From Pullulanibacillus camelliae (GTDB taxonomy: Bacteria > Bacillota > Bacilli > Bacillales > Sporolactobacillaceae), in assembly GCF_014642655.1 (NCBI RefSeq), contig NZ_BMIR01000001.1, forward strand, positions 421,518-485,517: a stretch of DNA of 64,000 nt, in the 5' to 3' direction. Shown in pieces: positions 22,608-32,330 of the stretch (the stretch's first letter is position 1; every line of letters starts with the position of its first letter). The notes beneath the pieces were generated by a model. The model had not been told where the DNA came from. It worked only from the letters and a program-made list of their open reading frames with translations, and did no database searches. Made by a program: the position numbers and the translations under genes.

Positions 22608-23648
22608 TTAAATAACTTGTCCATTAGCCGCCTTCATTAACCGATTCATAATCGCCAGCCCAATCCCTTCACGAGTAAAGGTTTCACAATAAATCAGATC
22701 CACATTCGCTTCATCCATTGTACGAAGTGCAGTGTATAAGCCATGGGCAATAGTGCTCAGCTGAGATCTAGACCCTATTACCGCTAAGGCATCTGCCCCA
22801 CTGAAGAAGCTCGCATGTTCTTCTGTTGCAATGACGCCAACATGCTTGCCCTCTTTTTGTGCCGCTTTTACTTTATCTATGAGTCGCTCCTTATCTCCTT
22901 TAACAAGATAGACGGGAGCACTCGGCGCATAGTGGCGGTATTTCATACCAGGTGATTTCGGTGTTTCATTAGCCTTTGTAAGCGCGGGATCTTCATCGAC
23001 CCCTCCTAATAATTCAACGAGCTGTTCTTTAGAAATACCTCCCGGTCGCAATAAGACCGCATGCTCGCCTGTCGTATCGACTACCGTGGACTCAACGCCC
23101 ACCCCAGTAACGCCACCGTCTAAAATACCTGCAATTTTCCCATCGAGATCATGAGCAACATGATCAGCCTGTGTTGGACTTGGTTTTCCTGAACGATTGG
23201 CAGACGGTGCAGCAATGGGGACACCTGCCAATCGAATGAGTTCGAGGGCGACCGAATGAGAAGGCATCCGCACCCCAACAGTGTCCAATCCGGCAGTCAC
23301 TTTTGTGGCTAACTGTGATGAGGCTGGGACAATGACTGTGATTGGCCCCGGCCAAAAAGCATCGATGATTTTCTGGGCAAGTGGAGGAATACTTTTTGCG
23401 ACATCTTGCAGCTGCTCTTGATTCGCAATATGCACAATTAAGGGATTGTCACTTGGACGACCTTTTGCCACAAAAATCCTGCTAATTGCCGTATCAGATA
23501 GTGCATTTGCCCCTAATCCATAGACGGTTTCTGTTGGGAAAGCAATGGTTTCCCCTTTTCTAATCCATTCTGCCGCTTCCTCTAGCGCATGTTTTCTAAT
23601 CTCTTCATTTATAGTGTTCTGTACATTCCAATATTTTGTTTGCCTCAT
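22608..23648 (-). CDS. ywlC: Threonylcarbamoyl-AMP synthase (Sua5/YwlC)
   Basis: First enzyme for tRNA t6A37: threonine, bicarbonate and ATP to threonylcarbamoyl-AMP. 346 residues: YrdC-like domain (about 20-210, with FPTETVYGLGANAL, KGRPSDNPL and PSANRSGKPSPT) and the C-terminal Sua5 domain (about 230-346) joined by the SPGMKYRHYAP linker. Located with prfA/prmC-spoIIR as in B. subtilis. Confidence 0.95.
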   Translation of the reverse strand: MRQTKYWNVQNTINEEIRKHALEEAAEWIRKGETIAFPTETVYGLGANALSDTAISRIFVAKGRPSDNPLIVHIANQEQLQDVAKSIPPLAQKIIDAFWPGPITVIVPASSQLATKVTAGLDTVGVRMPSHSVALELIRLAGVPIAAPSANRSGKPSPTQADHVAHDLDGKIAGILDGGVTGVGVESTVVDTTGEHAVLLRPGGISKEQLVELLGGVDEDPALTKANETPKSPGMKYRHYAPSAPVYLVKGDKERLIDKVKAAQKEGKHVGVIATEEHASFFSGADALAVIGSRSQLSTIAHGLYTALRTMDEANVDLIYCETFTREGIGLAIMNRLMKAANGQVI

Positions 23649-23748
23649 CTCTTAACGCGCTTCCTTTCTTCAGCGACGACCTGTGGATAAATCACCATTT
23701 ATCCACACCCTTGTGTATAACCTGTGATTAATTGCTGTTATTTTCCCA

Positions 23749-24213
23749 TTAATGAAAAACATGAGCCAATAGCTTTATCGCCGGAATCTCTTCTTCATGG
23801 ATAGCAAACCAAGGATCATTTTGCAGTGCATCAGGAAGCTCGATAGGCTGGATGACAGAAAAACCAAGAGGTTGAAACATCTCGGCAGCTGCCTTTGTTA
23901 AGAAATAAAGCCCCTTAACCTCCATTGCCTTTGCTTGCTTGATCGCAGCCATTAAGAGCTGGAGGATATCTTCAGCCTTGCAGCGCTTTGAATCGACAAT
24001 CATGTGTCTTAAAATGGCATGATCATGAGTTTCTACTATACCAATTACTGCGATTGGCGCAGTTTCACCTTGGTCTTCGTACGCCATAGCTTCTTCCATT
24101 AATAAAAGTGTTGCACCCGAGCTTGGGCTAATCTCTTCTAGCCCAACCCTTTCAATAAAAGCCTGAACCTGCCCGATATCGTTTGGTGCCACTGCCCGTA
24201 TCGTTTTCACCAT
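23749..24213 (-). CDS. ywlB: GNAT-family acetyltransferase (YwlB-like)
   Basis: 154 residues with the GNAT pattern: beta strands around IAVIGIVETHDHAILRHMIVDSKRC, then a helix KQAKAMEVKGLYFLTKAAAEMFQPLGF, the typical C-terminal part of the acetyl-CoA fold. The substrate is unknown. The position between the spoIIR and Sua5 genes matches B. subtilis ywlB. Confidence 0.75.
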   Translation of the reverse strand: MVKTIRAVAPNDIGQVQAFIERVGLEEISPSSGATLLLMEEAMAYEDQGETAPIAVIGIVETHDHAILRHMIVDSKRCKAEDILQLLMAAIKQAKAMEVKGLYFLTKAAAEMFQPLGFSVIQPIELPDALQNDPWFAIHEEEIPAIKLLAHVFH

Positions 24214-24307
24214 CTCTTTACTTCCTCCTCTAATCTATCATTTCTATTTAATCTATGAAATACCTTAAAAGATTAGAAGTTTTAAAAGTAGAAAATATAT
24301 GCTCTTT

Positions 24308-24985
24308 TTAAAAGAGATGGCTGAAAAAGTGACCAATATCCTCTATCACATCAACAAGGAAAAATTTCACTTCTGGTTTATCCTTTTTTTCCCCTTCAGA
24401 TTTCTTGTTGCCATCATCTGCTATTTTAACACCTTGTTGCGTTGTATGCTTCTCAGCTTTTTGCTGATGTTCATCCGTTTTGACAGCATCACCATTCGAA
24501 AAATCAAGGAAGCAGAGTGGCGGGAAAAGCACGCACCACCAGTTAGCGCCATCTCCCTTACCTAAAGTAATGACTAATGCTTCATATTTACCAGCAGGAT
24601 AGACATAACCACCATACATCTTAGTAGGAAAATCTGCTGGGCCTAGCTTTACTGTAAAGGTCTCATCAAGTCCCATTTTATTGAGCTTCTGTGCAACCGT
24701 TTGTCTTACTTCACCAAGATGTGCTTTTATCACTTTTTTGGCCTGTTGACTTGATTTCAAATCCTGAACCCAGCCCCTCACATCTGCATTGACAGCATCT
24801 CTGATTTGATGTTTGACAGCTTGATCAGCAGCCGAGTTGCTGTTAGCGAGGATCCGTAAACGAATCGCATCCTCTGGAATAGGATCGGCACTGCCCTTAG
24901 CAGAAGAAAGATGACTCTGGATTTGCATGAGAATAATCAATGTGAATAATGTAAGTATCATAGCTAAAACAAACTTTCGTTTCAT
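24308..24985 (-). CDS. spoIIR: Stage II sporulation protein R
   Basis: Forespore-made secreted signal that triggers SpoIIGA processing of pro-sigma-E in the mother cell. 225 residues: N-terminal signal anchor (about 4-25), then the family core DAIRLRILANSNSAADQAVKHQIRDAV and the GGYVYPAGKYEALVITLGKGDGANWWCVLFPPLC segment (seen in parts: YPAGKYEAL and GANWWCVLFPPLCF). The lysine-rich C-terminus is variable. The ATG at 24985 has GGGAG upstream; the frame runs on to 25045 without an RBS. A forespore-type promoter is at 25015-25043. Confidence 0.93.
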   Translation of the reverse strand: MKRKFVLAMILTLFTLIILMQIQSHLSSAKGSADPIPEDAIRLRILANSNSAADQAVKHQIRDAVNADVRGWVQDLKSSQQAKKVIKAHLGEVRQTVAQKLNKMGLDETFTVKLGPADFPTKMYGGYVYPAGKYEALVITLGKGDGANWWCVLFPPLCFLDFSNGDAVKTDEHQQKAEKHTTQQGVKIADDGNKKSEGEKKDKPEVKFFLVDVIEDIGHFFSHLF

Positions 24986-25014
24986 GTTTTCTCCCGTCCT
25001 TTCTTGATAGGAAA

Positions 25015-25043
25015 CAGTATGGACGGAAATAGGAAACTTAAAC
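25015..25043 (-). promoter_or_regulatory. Candidate sigma-F-type promoter of spoIIR
   Basis: Minus strand: GTTTA, 14 bases, GTCCATACTG, against the sigma-F consensus GYWTA-N15-GGnnAnAHTR (one -10 mismatch, spacing one short). It lies about 30 bases upstream of the spoIIR start. B. subtilis spoIIR is a sigma-F gene. Confidence 0.55.
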
Positions 25044-25108
25044 ACTATGACACTAAAAACCGTTCGACAATTCTAGCCATCTATTTGCTCTTGCTTTCCC
25101 CTTAAGCT

Positions 25109-25972
25109 TCATTCAATACTGGCAAACACCATGCGCTCATGGCCATTAATATCTGTGTTAATTTGTGTTTGAACCTGTTTATGACGCAGATACTCTTTGA
25201 TAAGCTCTGCCACTGCCGTCCCTTGCCCGCTTCCCACTTCAAGCCCAACAATCGCTTTCTCTTTAATGACCTTCGGAAGCTGACTACATAGACGACGATA
25301 GAGCGCCAAGCCATCCTCTCCTCCATCCAAGGCGAGCCGCGGCTCATGGTCACGAACGACGTCTGCCAAGGTATCCACATCGCGACTCGGAATATAGGGG
25401 GGATTAGACACGATCACGTCAAAGCGCTTTGTGCCAACAAAGGGCGTTAATAAATCGCCTTGAATAAAGGTGACTCCCGCATCATAATATTGAGCATTTT
25501 TTTCAGCAACAGCTAAAGCCTCCTCAGAAATGTCTACAGCTGTGACATGACTCTCATTATCCTCTAAAGCGAGTGTCGTCGCGATGGCTCCACTCCCTGT
25601 GCCAATGTCACAATAGTCCACGCTCTGTTTTTTTCCAAAGCGTTGTTTCTTTAGCTTAAGGATGCCTTGAACAAGCTCTTCTGTTTCGGGGCGTGGGATT
25701 AACACCGCAGGAGTAACAGTAAAGCAGCGCCCATAAAACATTTCTGAACCAATGATGTACTGCACAGGTAGTCCTTGAACATGTCGCCTCACCTGTTGTT
25801 CTAACCAAAGAAAATCATCCGTGGCGATCGGAGAGCGCCATTCAGCAAGGAGCTTGGAGCGCGACCAGTTCAAGTGATGGCATAGCAATAGTTCTCCTGC
25901 ATTTTCATCGCGTTTATGTTCACTTAAAAAAGAAGAAGCCCATTTGAGGGCTTCAAAGACTTTCATTGCCAT
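25109..25972 (-). CDS. prmC: Release factor glutamine methyltransferase PrmC
   Basis: Methylates the Gln of the GGQ motif of release factors with SAM. 287 residues: N-terminal helical domain (1-75), then a Rossmann domain with DIGTGSGAIA and the catalytic NPPY motif (VSNPPYIPSRD). Its start overlaps the prfA stop by one base (TAATG), coupling it to its substrate gene. Confidence 0.95.
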   Translation of the reverse strand: MAMKVFEALKWASSFLSEHKRDENAGELLLCHHLNWSRSKLLAEWRSPIATDDFLWLEQQVRRHVQGLPVQYIIGSEMFYGRCFTVTPAVLIPRPETEELVQGILKLKKQRFGKKQSVDYCDIGTGSGAIATTLALEDNESHVTAVDISEEALAVAEKNAQYYDAGVTFIQGDLLTPFVGTKRFDVIVSNPPYIPSRDVDTLADVVRDHEPRLALDGGEDGLALYRRLCSQLPKVIKEKAIVGLEVGSGQGTAVAELIKEYLRHKQVQTQINTDINGHERMVFASIE

Positions 25973-27045
25973 TATTGTGCCTCCGCTTGTTCAATCATTT
26001 TCGCTTGATCTTCTAAAATTAAGGCATCAATGATTTCATCAAGCTTGCCATTCAGAATCTGGTCAAGCTTTTGTAGAGTTAAGCCAATGCGGTGATCCGT
26101 CACGCGGCTTTGTGGGAAATTGTAAGTACGAATGCGTTCTGAACGGTCACCAGTCCCCACGGCAGATTTTCGATGGGCCGCATATTCCGCTTCTGCTTCT
26201 TTCTGAAACTTATCGTACACGCGGGCACGCAAGACCTTCATCGCCTTTTCTTTATTTTTGATCTGCGACTTTTCATCCTGACAAGAAACCACAATACCTG
26301 TTGGCAAGTGAGTTAAACGAACCGCAGACATCGTCGTATTGACACTTTGTCCACCTGGTCCGCTGGAAGCAAAGGTATCCACACGGACATCCTTCTCGTT
26401 AATTTCAACCTCAACCTCTTCGGCTTCAGGTAATACAGCGACTGTCGCCGTGGAGGTGTGAATACGACCACCGGATTCTGTCTCAGGCACACGCTGTACA
26501 CGATGGGCTCCATTTTCATATTTGAGCTTGGAGAACGCCCCTTTCCCATTAATCATAAAAATGACTTCTTTATACCCCCCTACTTCATTGGGGCTAGCTT
26601 CAATCACTTCAGTCTTCCACCCTTGCATTTCTGCATAGCGTGAATACATTTTAAAGAGATCGCCAGCAAAAAGGGCGGCCTCATCGCCGCCCGCTGCTCC
26701 ACGAACCTCAACAATAACATTTTTATCGTCATTGGGATCTTTGGGAATCAGCAGGATCTTCAAGCGCTCTTGGAGCGTTTCACGACGCGCTATTAAGCCA
26801 TTGATTTCAGAGCGAATCATGTCCTTCATATCCGCATCGCTTTCTTCCTCCAGCATTGCTTTAGCGTCAGCTAGCTCTTCCTCAACCGCCTTATATTCTC
26901 TATAGGTTTGCACTGTTTCTTCTAAATCAGCAGATTCCTTTGAATACTCACGTAGCTTTTTTGAATCATTAATGACCTCTGGATCTGATAAAAGTTGATT
27001 CAGCTTTTCATAACGATCTTCTAAAGATTGTAAACGTTCAAGCAT
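25972..27045 (-). CDS. prfA: Peptide chain release factor 1
   Basis: Class I release factor for UAA/UAG. 357 residues, with the GGQ motif in [12 protein letters not shown] and the stop-codon-recognition region around [18 protein letters not shown]. Coupled to prmC downstream. ATG start [15 protein letters not shown]. Confidence 0.96.
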   Translation of the reverse strand: MLERLQSLEDRYEKLNQLLSDPEVINDSKKLREYSKESADLEETVQTYREYKAVEEELADAKAMLEEESDADMKDMIRSEINGLIARRETLQERLKILLIPKDPNDDKNVIVEVRGAAGGDEAALFAGDLFKMYSRYAEMQGWKTEVIEASPNEVGGYKEVIFMINGKGAFSKLKYENGAHRVQRVPETESGGRIHTSTATVAVLPEAEEVEVEINEKDVRVDTFASSGPGGQSVNTTMSAVRLTHLPTGIVVSCQDEKSQIKNKEKAMKVLRARVYDKFQKEAEAEYAAHRKSAVGTGDRSERIRTYNFPQSRVTDHRIGLTLQKLDQILNGKLDEIIDALILEDQAKMIEQAEAQ

Positions 27046-27205
27046 AAGACGTTCACCTCATTCTTTCAAAAATAGACCAAACCTCTGTATGTTCAAGTAT
27101 AGTATAGCGGGCAATGGCCCGTCAAAACGCCTCACATGGAATCAGTTTATGTCAATAGACCCCAAGGGGCCCTCCTAAACAAAAGAACATATTTTTGCAA
27201 AAATG

Positions 27206-27245
27206 ACACTCCCCACAAATAAATCTACCCATTCGTAGAGAGTGT
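27206..27245 (-). terminator. Probable terminator of tdk
   Basis: Interrupted stem ACACTC / GAGTGT with an inner CTAC/GTAG pair, followed by CATTTTTGC on the minus strand, about 20 bases past tdk. Confidence 0.45.
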
Positions 27246-27261
27246 ACACATTTTTTTCGCT

Positions 27262-27891
27262 TTAGATGTCTACCGATACTGTCATGATGCCTTGTAACGC
27301 ATTGGGGCTTCCTGGCACCTCATGGCAGTGACGGCATCTCGGTTCATAAGACTCTGAAGCCCCCACCATAATAATCGGGTCGTCGTAACACGCAGGTTTT
27401 CCATTGATTAAGCGTTGCGTGCGACTCGCCGGAGCTCCACAAACAGCACAGATGGCGTTGAGCTTCGTTACCGTTTCGCTCACTGCCATTAAATTTGGCA
27501 CAGGAGGAAAGGGCTCTCCACGAAAATCCATATCCAAACCAGCAACGATGACGCGCAGGCCTTTATTCGCCAAGAAGCAGGCAATATTAACTACCGTATC
27601 TTCAAAAAATTGCACTTCATCAATGGCAACTACCTCAGTTTCTGGTTCTAATAGATCCAGTATCTCTTCTGCACGTTCGATCGGCTTTGCATGAACCGAT
27701 TTCCCATCATGGGATACAACTTCTTCTTTACTATAACGATCATCAATGACGGGTTTAAAAACCTGGACGTGTAATTTGGCATATGTGGCACGGCGAACAC
27801 GGCGGATTAATTCCTCCGACTTTCCCGAGAACATACTTCCACACACACATTCAATCCATCCGTTATTATGTGTATGATGTGTCAATGGCAT
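27262..27891 (-). CDS. tdk: Thymidine kinase
   Basis: Type II thymidine kinase for nucleoside salvage. 209 residues: P-loop [11 protein letters not shown], Walker B-like VAIDEVQFF, and a zinc site from CAVC and CRHC near the C-terminus. The ATG at 27891 follows AAGGG; a GTG at 27909 in frame has no binding site. It lies between rpmE and prfA as in B. subtilis. Confidence 0.95.
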   Translation of the reverse strand: MPLTHHTHNNGWIECVCGSMFSGKSEELIRRVRRATYAKLHVQVFKPVIDDRYSKEEVVSHDGKSVHAKPIERAEEILDLLEPETEVVAIDEVQFFEDTVVNIACFLANKGLRVIVAGLDMDFRGEPFPPVPNLMAVSETVTKLNAICAVCGAPASRTQRLINGKPACYDDPIIMVGASESYEPRCRHCHEVPGSPNALQGIMTVSVDI

Positions 27892-28089
27892 GGCACAAAA
27901 TCCCTTCACAAAAAATTTTAAAGGAAGTTTTAAATATTATTGAAGAAAATGGCACTTTACACCAGAAGATTCTATCATCTTGCTATATGAAGGCCTTCAT
28001 TAAAAAAATAAAGCCTGCGAAATGCTCATTCCTTTCAATATAAACAGTGAGCACTTCTTACCTGGGCTTATACTATCTTATAGTGAAAT

Positions 28090-28119
28090 GAAAAAACAGG
28101 CAAGTGTCACCCTGCCTGT
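28090..28119 (-). terminator. Terminator of rpmE
   Basis: Stem ACAGGCA / TGCCTGT followed directly by six T on the minus strand, 13 bases past rpmE. Confidence 0.85.
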
Positions 28120-28131
28120 ATTTTCAAAGAA

Positions 28132-28335
28132 TTATTTAAGGTTGTATTTTTTCTTAAAGCGATCAACACGTCCGCCTTTATCAGCAAAACGTTGACGGCC
28201 TGTATAGAATGGATGGCACTCAGAACAAATCTCTACGCGGATTGGACCTTCTTTAGTAGAGCCTGTTTCAAATTCATTCCCACAAGCGCATTGCACCTTA
28301 ACTTTTTTATATTCAGGTTGAATACTTGCTTGCAT
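28132..28335 (-). CDS. rpmE: 50S ribosomal protein L31, zinc-binding form
   Basis: 67 residues starting [14 protein letters not shown], with the zinc cysteines CACG and CSECHPF, hence the C+ form of L31, and the C-terminal FKKKYNLK. The ATG at 28335 has AAAGGAG upstream; the frame is open to 28431 but the extension is not family-like. It has its own promoter and terminator. Confidence 0.95.
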   Translation of the reverse strand: MQASIQPEYKKVKVQCACGNEFETGSTKEGPIRVEICSECHPFYTGRQRFADKGGRVDRFKKKYNLK

Positions 28336-28395
28336 CACTTTCAGCTCCTTTACGCCCTGATTCTTGCAAACCAGAGATGTATAAACACAGCGTCT

Positions 28396-28423
28396 ATTAT
28401 AACATATATAGCACGGAATGCAA
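28396..28423 (-). promoter_or_regulatory. Sigma-A promoter of rpmE
   Basis: Minus strand TTGCAT, 16 bases, perfect TATAAT, about 60 bases upstream of the rpmE start. Confidence 0.6.
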
Positions 28424-28483
28424 CTCTCCAATAGGATGCCTTACCGCTCTATATCAAATATCATTAAAGGGATAACTGCTTAT

Positions 28484-29746
28484 TTAAGAGACACCATTTT
28501 TTTCCTTTTCAAACAATCTAAAGAATTCTTCATTGGTCTTCGTTTTCTTCAAACGCTTATAGAAAAATTCGATAAAGTCTGTTGACTCATCCATTGTTTT
28601 TCGCATCGTCCATAATTGATCAAGATGCTCTTTCGGGATGAGCAATTCTTCCTTACGTGTGCCGGAACGACGAATATCTATAGCAGGGAATATGCGTCGT
28701 TCTGCTAAACGGCGATCTAAATGGAGCTCCATGTTACCAGTGCCTTTAAATTCCTCGTAAATAACATCATCCATGCGCGAGCCCGTATCGATCAGGGCAG
28801 TGGCTAAAATGGTCAGGCTACCGCCTTCCTCAATATTACGAGCCGCACCGAAAAAGCGCTTCGGCTTATGAAAGGCTGCAGGATCGATACCTCCAGATAA
28901 CGTCCGGCCACTTGGTGGAATGACCAAATTATAAGCCCGAGCAAGACGGGTGATGCTGTCCATTAGGATAACCACGTCCTTTTTGTGTTCAACAAGACGC
29001 ATGGCTCTTTCTAAGACAAGCTCTGATACTTTAATGTGGTTTTCAGGCACTTCGTCAAATGTAGAGCTCACCACATCGCCTTGTACGGAGCGTTCAATAT
29101 CCGTCACTTCTTCTGGACGTTCATCAACAAGTAAAACGATCAATTCCACTTCTGGATGATTGACGGTGATGCTGTTAGCAATTTGCTTTAACAGGATTGT
29201 TTTACCCGCTTTTGGCGGCGCAACAATAAGTCCCCTCTGTCCAAAACCTACAGGCGAAATCATATCAATAATACGCGTGGATAGACTTTCCCCTGGAATT
29301 TCGAGATTCATTTTTCGATCAGGATATAATGGTGTCAAAGCAGGAAAGTGGACCCGTTCCTTTGAAGTATCTGGATCCTCTCCATTCACCGCTTCTACGT
29401 GTAATAATCCATAATAGCGCTCATTTTCTTTTGGAGGACGCACCTTTCCAGATACCCGATCCCCATTGCGCAAATCGAAACGACGAATTTGCGATGCTGA
29501 AATATAGATATCCTCTGAGCTTGGAGAATAGTTAATCGGCCGCAGAAATCCAAATCCTTCTGTGGGGATCACTTCAAGAATACCCTCCATAAATGAGAAG
29601 CCGTCCTTTTCAGCTTGTGCTTTGAGAATAGCAAAAATCAATTCCCGCTTTGTCAATTTACTATAATATGAAACCTTATAATGACGCGCATGCTGATACA
29701 AATCTTTGAGTTTCATATTTTCTAATTCTGCTAATGTAATTTCCAT
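28484..29746 (-). CDS. rho: Transcription termination factor Rho
   Basis: Hexameric RNA helicase for Rho-dependent termination. 420 residues: N-terminal Rho_N helices (1-45), cold-shock RNA-binding domain (about 50-120, GFGFLRP), then the RecA-like ATPase with Walker A APPKAGKT, Walker [17 protein letters not shown] and the Q/R loops. No insertion. B. subtilis has glpX immediately upstream; here an 810-base non-coding stretch replaces it. Confidence 0.97.
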   Translation of the reverse strand: MEITLAELENMKLKDLYQHARHYKVSYYSKLTKRELIFAILKAQAEKDGFSFMEGILEVIPTEGFGFLRPINYSPSSEDIYISASQIRRFDLRNGDRVSGKVRPPKENERYYGLLHVEAVNGEDPDTSKERVHFPALTPLYPDRKMNLEIPGESLSTRIIDMISPVGFGQRGLIVAPPKAGKTILLKQIANSITVNHPEVELIVLLVDERPEEVTDIERSVQGDVVSSTFDEVPENHIKVSELVLERAMRLVEHKKDVVILMDSITRLARAYNLVIPPSGRTLSGGIDPAAFHKPKRFFGAARNIEEGGSLTILATALIDTGSRMDDVIYEEFKGTGNMELHLDRRLAERRIFPAIDIRRSGTRKEELLIPKEHLDQLWTMRKTMDESTDFIEFFYKRLKKTKTNEEFFRLFEKEKNGVS

Positions 29747-30000
29747 TAAGACACCACGCTTTATTGAGTTTTCTAATCATTTTAAGAATATTTGTAAGTT
29801 ATGTTGGACACTGAAGGGTGTTGGATAAACTAAGAAGAGAATCAGGAGTAGGAAACCAAAATAGGTCTAGTTCCTGTTTCTATGTGAGTGAGACTCTCAA
29901 ATGTGGAAACGCACAAATCTCCAAGAGGGTCTTAAACATCTCTATCTATATAGAATATTATTTCCATTATTTAATGGCGATAAACCTACTTTTAAATGCT

Positions 30001-30155
30001 GTTAGAAAACTTGGCTTGCACCTCGCTGGTACTCCTGATGTGATTTTTGCAAATCACACGCTTAGGTTGCCCGCAAGCCTTAGAAGGAGAAAGCCAAAGT
30101 TACACTTATACTCTCTTCCTTTGAGAGCGTCAGCGAAATTATACATTCTGATCGT
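30001..30155 (+). repeat. Dispersed repeat family A, copy 2 (reference copy)
   Basis: Inverted pairs within it: GGCTTGC / GCAAGCC enclosing TGTGATTT / AAATCACA, then AAAGCCAAAGTT, which partly complements AACTTGGCTT at the start, and CTCTC / GAGAG. The copy at 55707-55862 matches it in reverse orientation over its full length with few changes. Confidence 0.85.
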
Positions 30156-30398
30156 ATAAAAATAACGAATAGTCCTTATCATTCATATCAGTTCATGCCA
30201 GCATCAAAATGGGCACCCTCTTATGACCAAAAGTCGTTTAAAGGAGTACCGATTTATTATACGCCGTGTTGAAAACAATTACAAGGGGCCACCGAAAAAG
30301 TATCGATGGCAAACGAATAAACTAAGCTTTTCAATTCAAAGCGCACTTACAAAGGGCACTGTTCCTTTCAAGCTGCGACTGTCGTTGTAATCCACCCT

Positions 30399-30509
30399 GA
30401 CAAGCCCCAACCGAGACGCTGGTGATCGACGAGGTTTGTCCCTTTGTTGCGTCCTTTCCACCTGCTTCAACTCACCGTGTCTAGGCAAAGGCTATAGCCC
30501 CCATGACAC
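30399..30509 (-). other. Structured intergenic segment, possible RNA leader
   Basis: Minus-strand hairpins: GTGTC...GACAC at 30477-30509 with an inner GGCTATAGCC, and GACAA...TTGTC at 30399-30440 with an inner ACC/GGT. It lies between murZ and the rho-side repeat and is GC-richer than the surroundings. No known RNA family is recognised. Confidence 0.35.
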
Positions 30510-30559
30510 AGGATTGGCGATCTCTTGCCTTCCATCCATCCGATCTATTGAAAAGACTG

Positions 30560-31858
30560 TCATTGCAAATGGTCAGCTGAAAGTGTTTCCTCATCGTCCA
30601 TAAGGACATCTTCGCGCCAAATCTTCGCACCAATGCCACTCAGTTTTTCAACAAGCTGACTATACCCGCGATCAATATGCTCAATGCCTGTGATTTCGGT
30701 GATCCCAGTAGCCATTGTGCCAGCGACAACTAACGCAGCTCCAGCGCGCAATTCAGACGCTTTAACGCGGGCCCCTTGTAACGGTGTAGGCCCTTCAACA
30801 ATCGCCGAGCTGCCTTCGACTTTTACCTCAGCACCCATGCGTCGTAATTCATCAATATGCTTAAAACGAGCACCATAAATGGTGTCAGTTACAATGCTTG
30901 ACCCTTTGGCTTGTGTTAACAACACCGTAAATGGCTGCTGCAAATCCGTAGGAAATCCTGGATAAACAAGCGTCTTGACATCCACCTTTTTAAAAGGTAG
31001 CGCCTCTCTTGAAATTTCAATTTGATCATCATAGACATTGACCACCACACCCATTTCTCTGAGTTTGGCTGTAAGGGACTCAACATGCTGAGGAATGACA
31101 TTGTCAATCACCACATGCTCACCCATTGCTGCTGCCATTATCATATACGTTCCTGCTTCAATGCGGTCGGGAATGATGACATGACGACACCCATGAAGAG
31201 CCTCAACACCATCAATGCGAATGACGTCTGTCCCTGCTCCCTTAATTTTGGCTCCCATGCTCGTCAGCAAGGTTGCAACATCAATAATTTCAGGTTCCTT
31301 TGCTGCATTTTCAATAATGGTTTGTCCCTTTGCAAGGACAGCAGCCAGCATGATATTTATCGTTGCGCCAACACTTACAACGTCTAAGTAAATGCGGGCT
31401 CCTTTTAACTCCTCAGCCCTCAGATAAATGGCACCTTGTTCATTGGTGACTTTGGCACCCATAGCTTCGAACCCTTTTATGTGCTGGTCAATGGGACGCG
31501 GACCAAGGTTACAGCCCCCAGGCAGCCCCACAACCGCCTTCTTAAAGCGGCCGAGCATAGCCCCCATCAAATAGTATGAGGCCCGGAGTTTTTTAACGCG
31601 TCCATTAGGCAAGGGCATTGGAACCATCTTTGAAGGATCCACTGTTAAGACTTGATTTTCAAATGTGACGTCTCCTCCGATTTCTTCAAGAAGTTCACAT
31701 AGATTGCGGACATCTGAAATATCTGGTAATTGATCAATCGTCACTGTTGAATCCGCTAGTATCGTTGCCGGAATTAAAGCGACCGCACTATTTTTTGCTC
31801 CACTGACTTGTATTTTACCTCTGAGGCGGTGACCACCTTCGATTAACAATTTCTCCAT
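30560..31858 (-). CDS. murZ: UDP-N-acetylglucosamine 1-carboxyvinyltransferase, second paralog (MurZ/MurAB type)
   Basis: 432 residues with the same fold and motifs as murA in this window; the catalytic cysteine is Cys116 in [14 protein letters not shown]. The ATG at 31858 follows AAGGAG at 7 bases; an in-frame TTG at 31888 lacks one. It sits between rho and fbaA like B. subtilis murAB, the auxiliary enzyme. In B. subtilis tal and glpX flank it; both are missing here. Confidence 0.93.
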   Translation of the reverse strand: MEKLLIEGGHRLRGKIQVSGAKNSAVALIPATILADSTVTIDQLPDISDVRNLCELLEEIGGDVTFENQVLTVDPSKMVPMPLPNGRVKKLRASYYLMGAMLGRFKKAVVGLPGGCNLGPRPIDQHIKGFEAMGAKVTNEQGAIYLRAEELKGARIYLDVVSVGATINIMLAAVLAKGQTIIENAAKEPEIIDVATLLTSMGAKIKGAGTDVIRIDGVEALHGCRHVIIPDRIEAGTYMIMAAAMGEHVVIDNVIPQHVESLTAKLREMGVVVNVYDDQIEISREALPFKKVDVKTLVYPGFPTDLQQPFTVLLTQAKGSSIVTDTIYGARFKHIDELRRMGAEVKVEGSSAIVEGPTPLQGARVKASELRAGAALVVAGTMATGITEITGIEHIDRGYSQLVEKLSGIGAKIWREDVLMDDEETLSADHLQ

Positions 31859-32270
31859 GATTGACTCCTTTTCCTGGATAACCACCAAGGAGGATATCCT
31901 TTAAAAGATAATCGCTTGACCTATTTCAAGACACGATTCAATCTACACTAATCCTAATGTTTCACTTACGTATACACAGATGCCATTGAATTTCAAAACG
32001 TCAGGCTACTTAATCATTTAGTGTAAAAATCTATAGTGACAGTGTGCATTCCATTTATTTAAGATACATAAAATCTCTATGGATTTCAAGGCGTGTACTC
32101 TACGGCCATTCCAATCAATAGAAAAACCTCACTTGCACGTTACGCTTTACTGGCGTTCCTATGTACAAGTTATATAGGATACCAACAAAGTCTTGAGTCA
32201 CTTTAGCAAAAGAAGGTTCAATCAATAAAATAGGGAAATAGGGCTCAAATCAATGAGTCCTTATATAGCA
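31859..32270. other. Intergenic stretch between fbaA and murZ
   Basis: About 410 bases without a gene where B. subtilis has tal (ywjH). A short segment at 32118-32170 (CTTGCAC, CGCT, CTGG, TCCT, TGT in order) may be a remnant of repeat A. The murZ promoter should be here but is not obvious. Confidence 0.45.
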
Positions 32271-32303
32271 CATCAGTGTATCCTTAGACAAGATACACTG
32301 ATG
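32271..32303. terminator. Perfect hairpin after fbaA
   Basis: 12-bp perfect stem CATCAGTGTATC / GATACACTGATG with a 9-base loop, 28 bases past fbaA. No T-run follows on the minus strand, so it may stabilise the 3' end or terminate weakly. Confidence 0.5.
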
Positions 32304-32330
32304 AACCTTTTACCATTATTTATGTTTCTA

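Larger units (their letters stand above)
29747..30559. other. Long gene-free stretch upstream of rho
   Basis: About 810 bases between murZ and rho. It contains a good copy of repeat A (30001-30155) and, right of it, a GC-richer segment with two nested minus-strand hairpins. I translated the 30350-30559 segment on the minus strand and found no glpX remnant. A plus-strand frame at 29818-30159 runs into the repeat and is not credible. Confidence 0.6.

Noticed and set aside
27783-28043. 86-codon plus-strand frame overlapping the start of tdk
   Set aside because: Antisense to tdk, with no RBS and no family.
29818-30159. 113-codon plus-strand reading frame upstream of rho
   Set aside because: Its second half is repeat family A, and it has no recognisable domain.
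30385-30398. T-box-like AGGGTGG on the minus strand between murZ and rho
   Set aside because: The rest of the T-box signature (ACCGCG) is absent, there is no specifier stem, and no synthetase or amino-acid gene follows.
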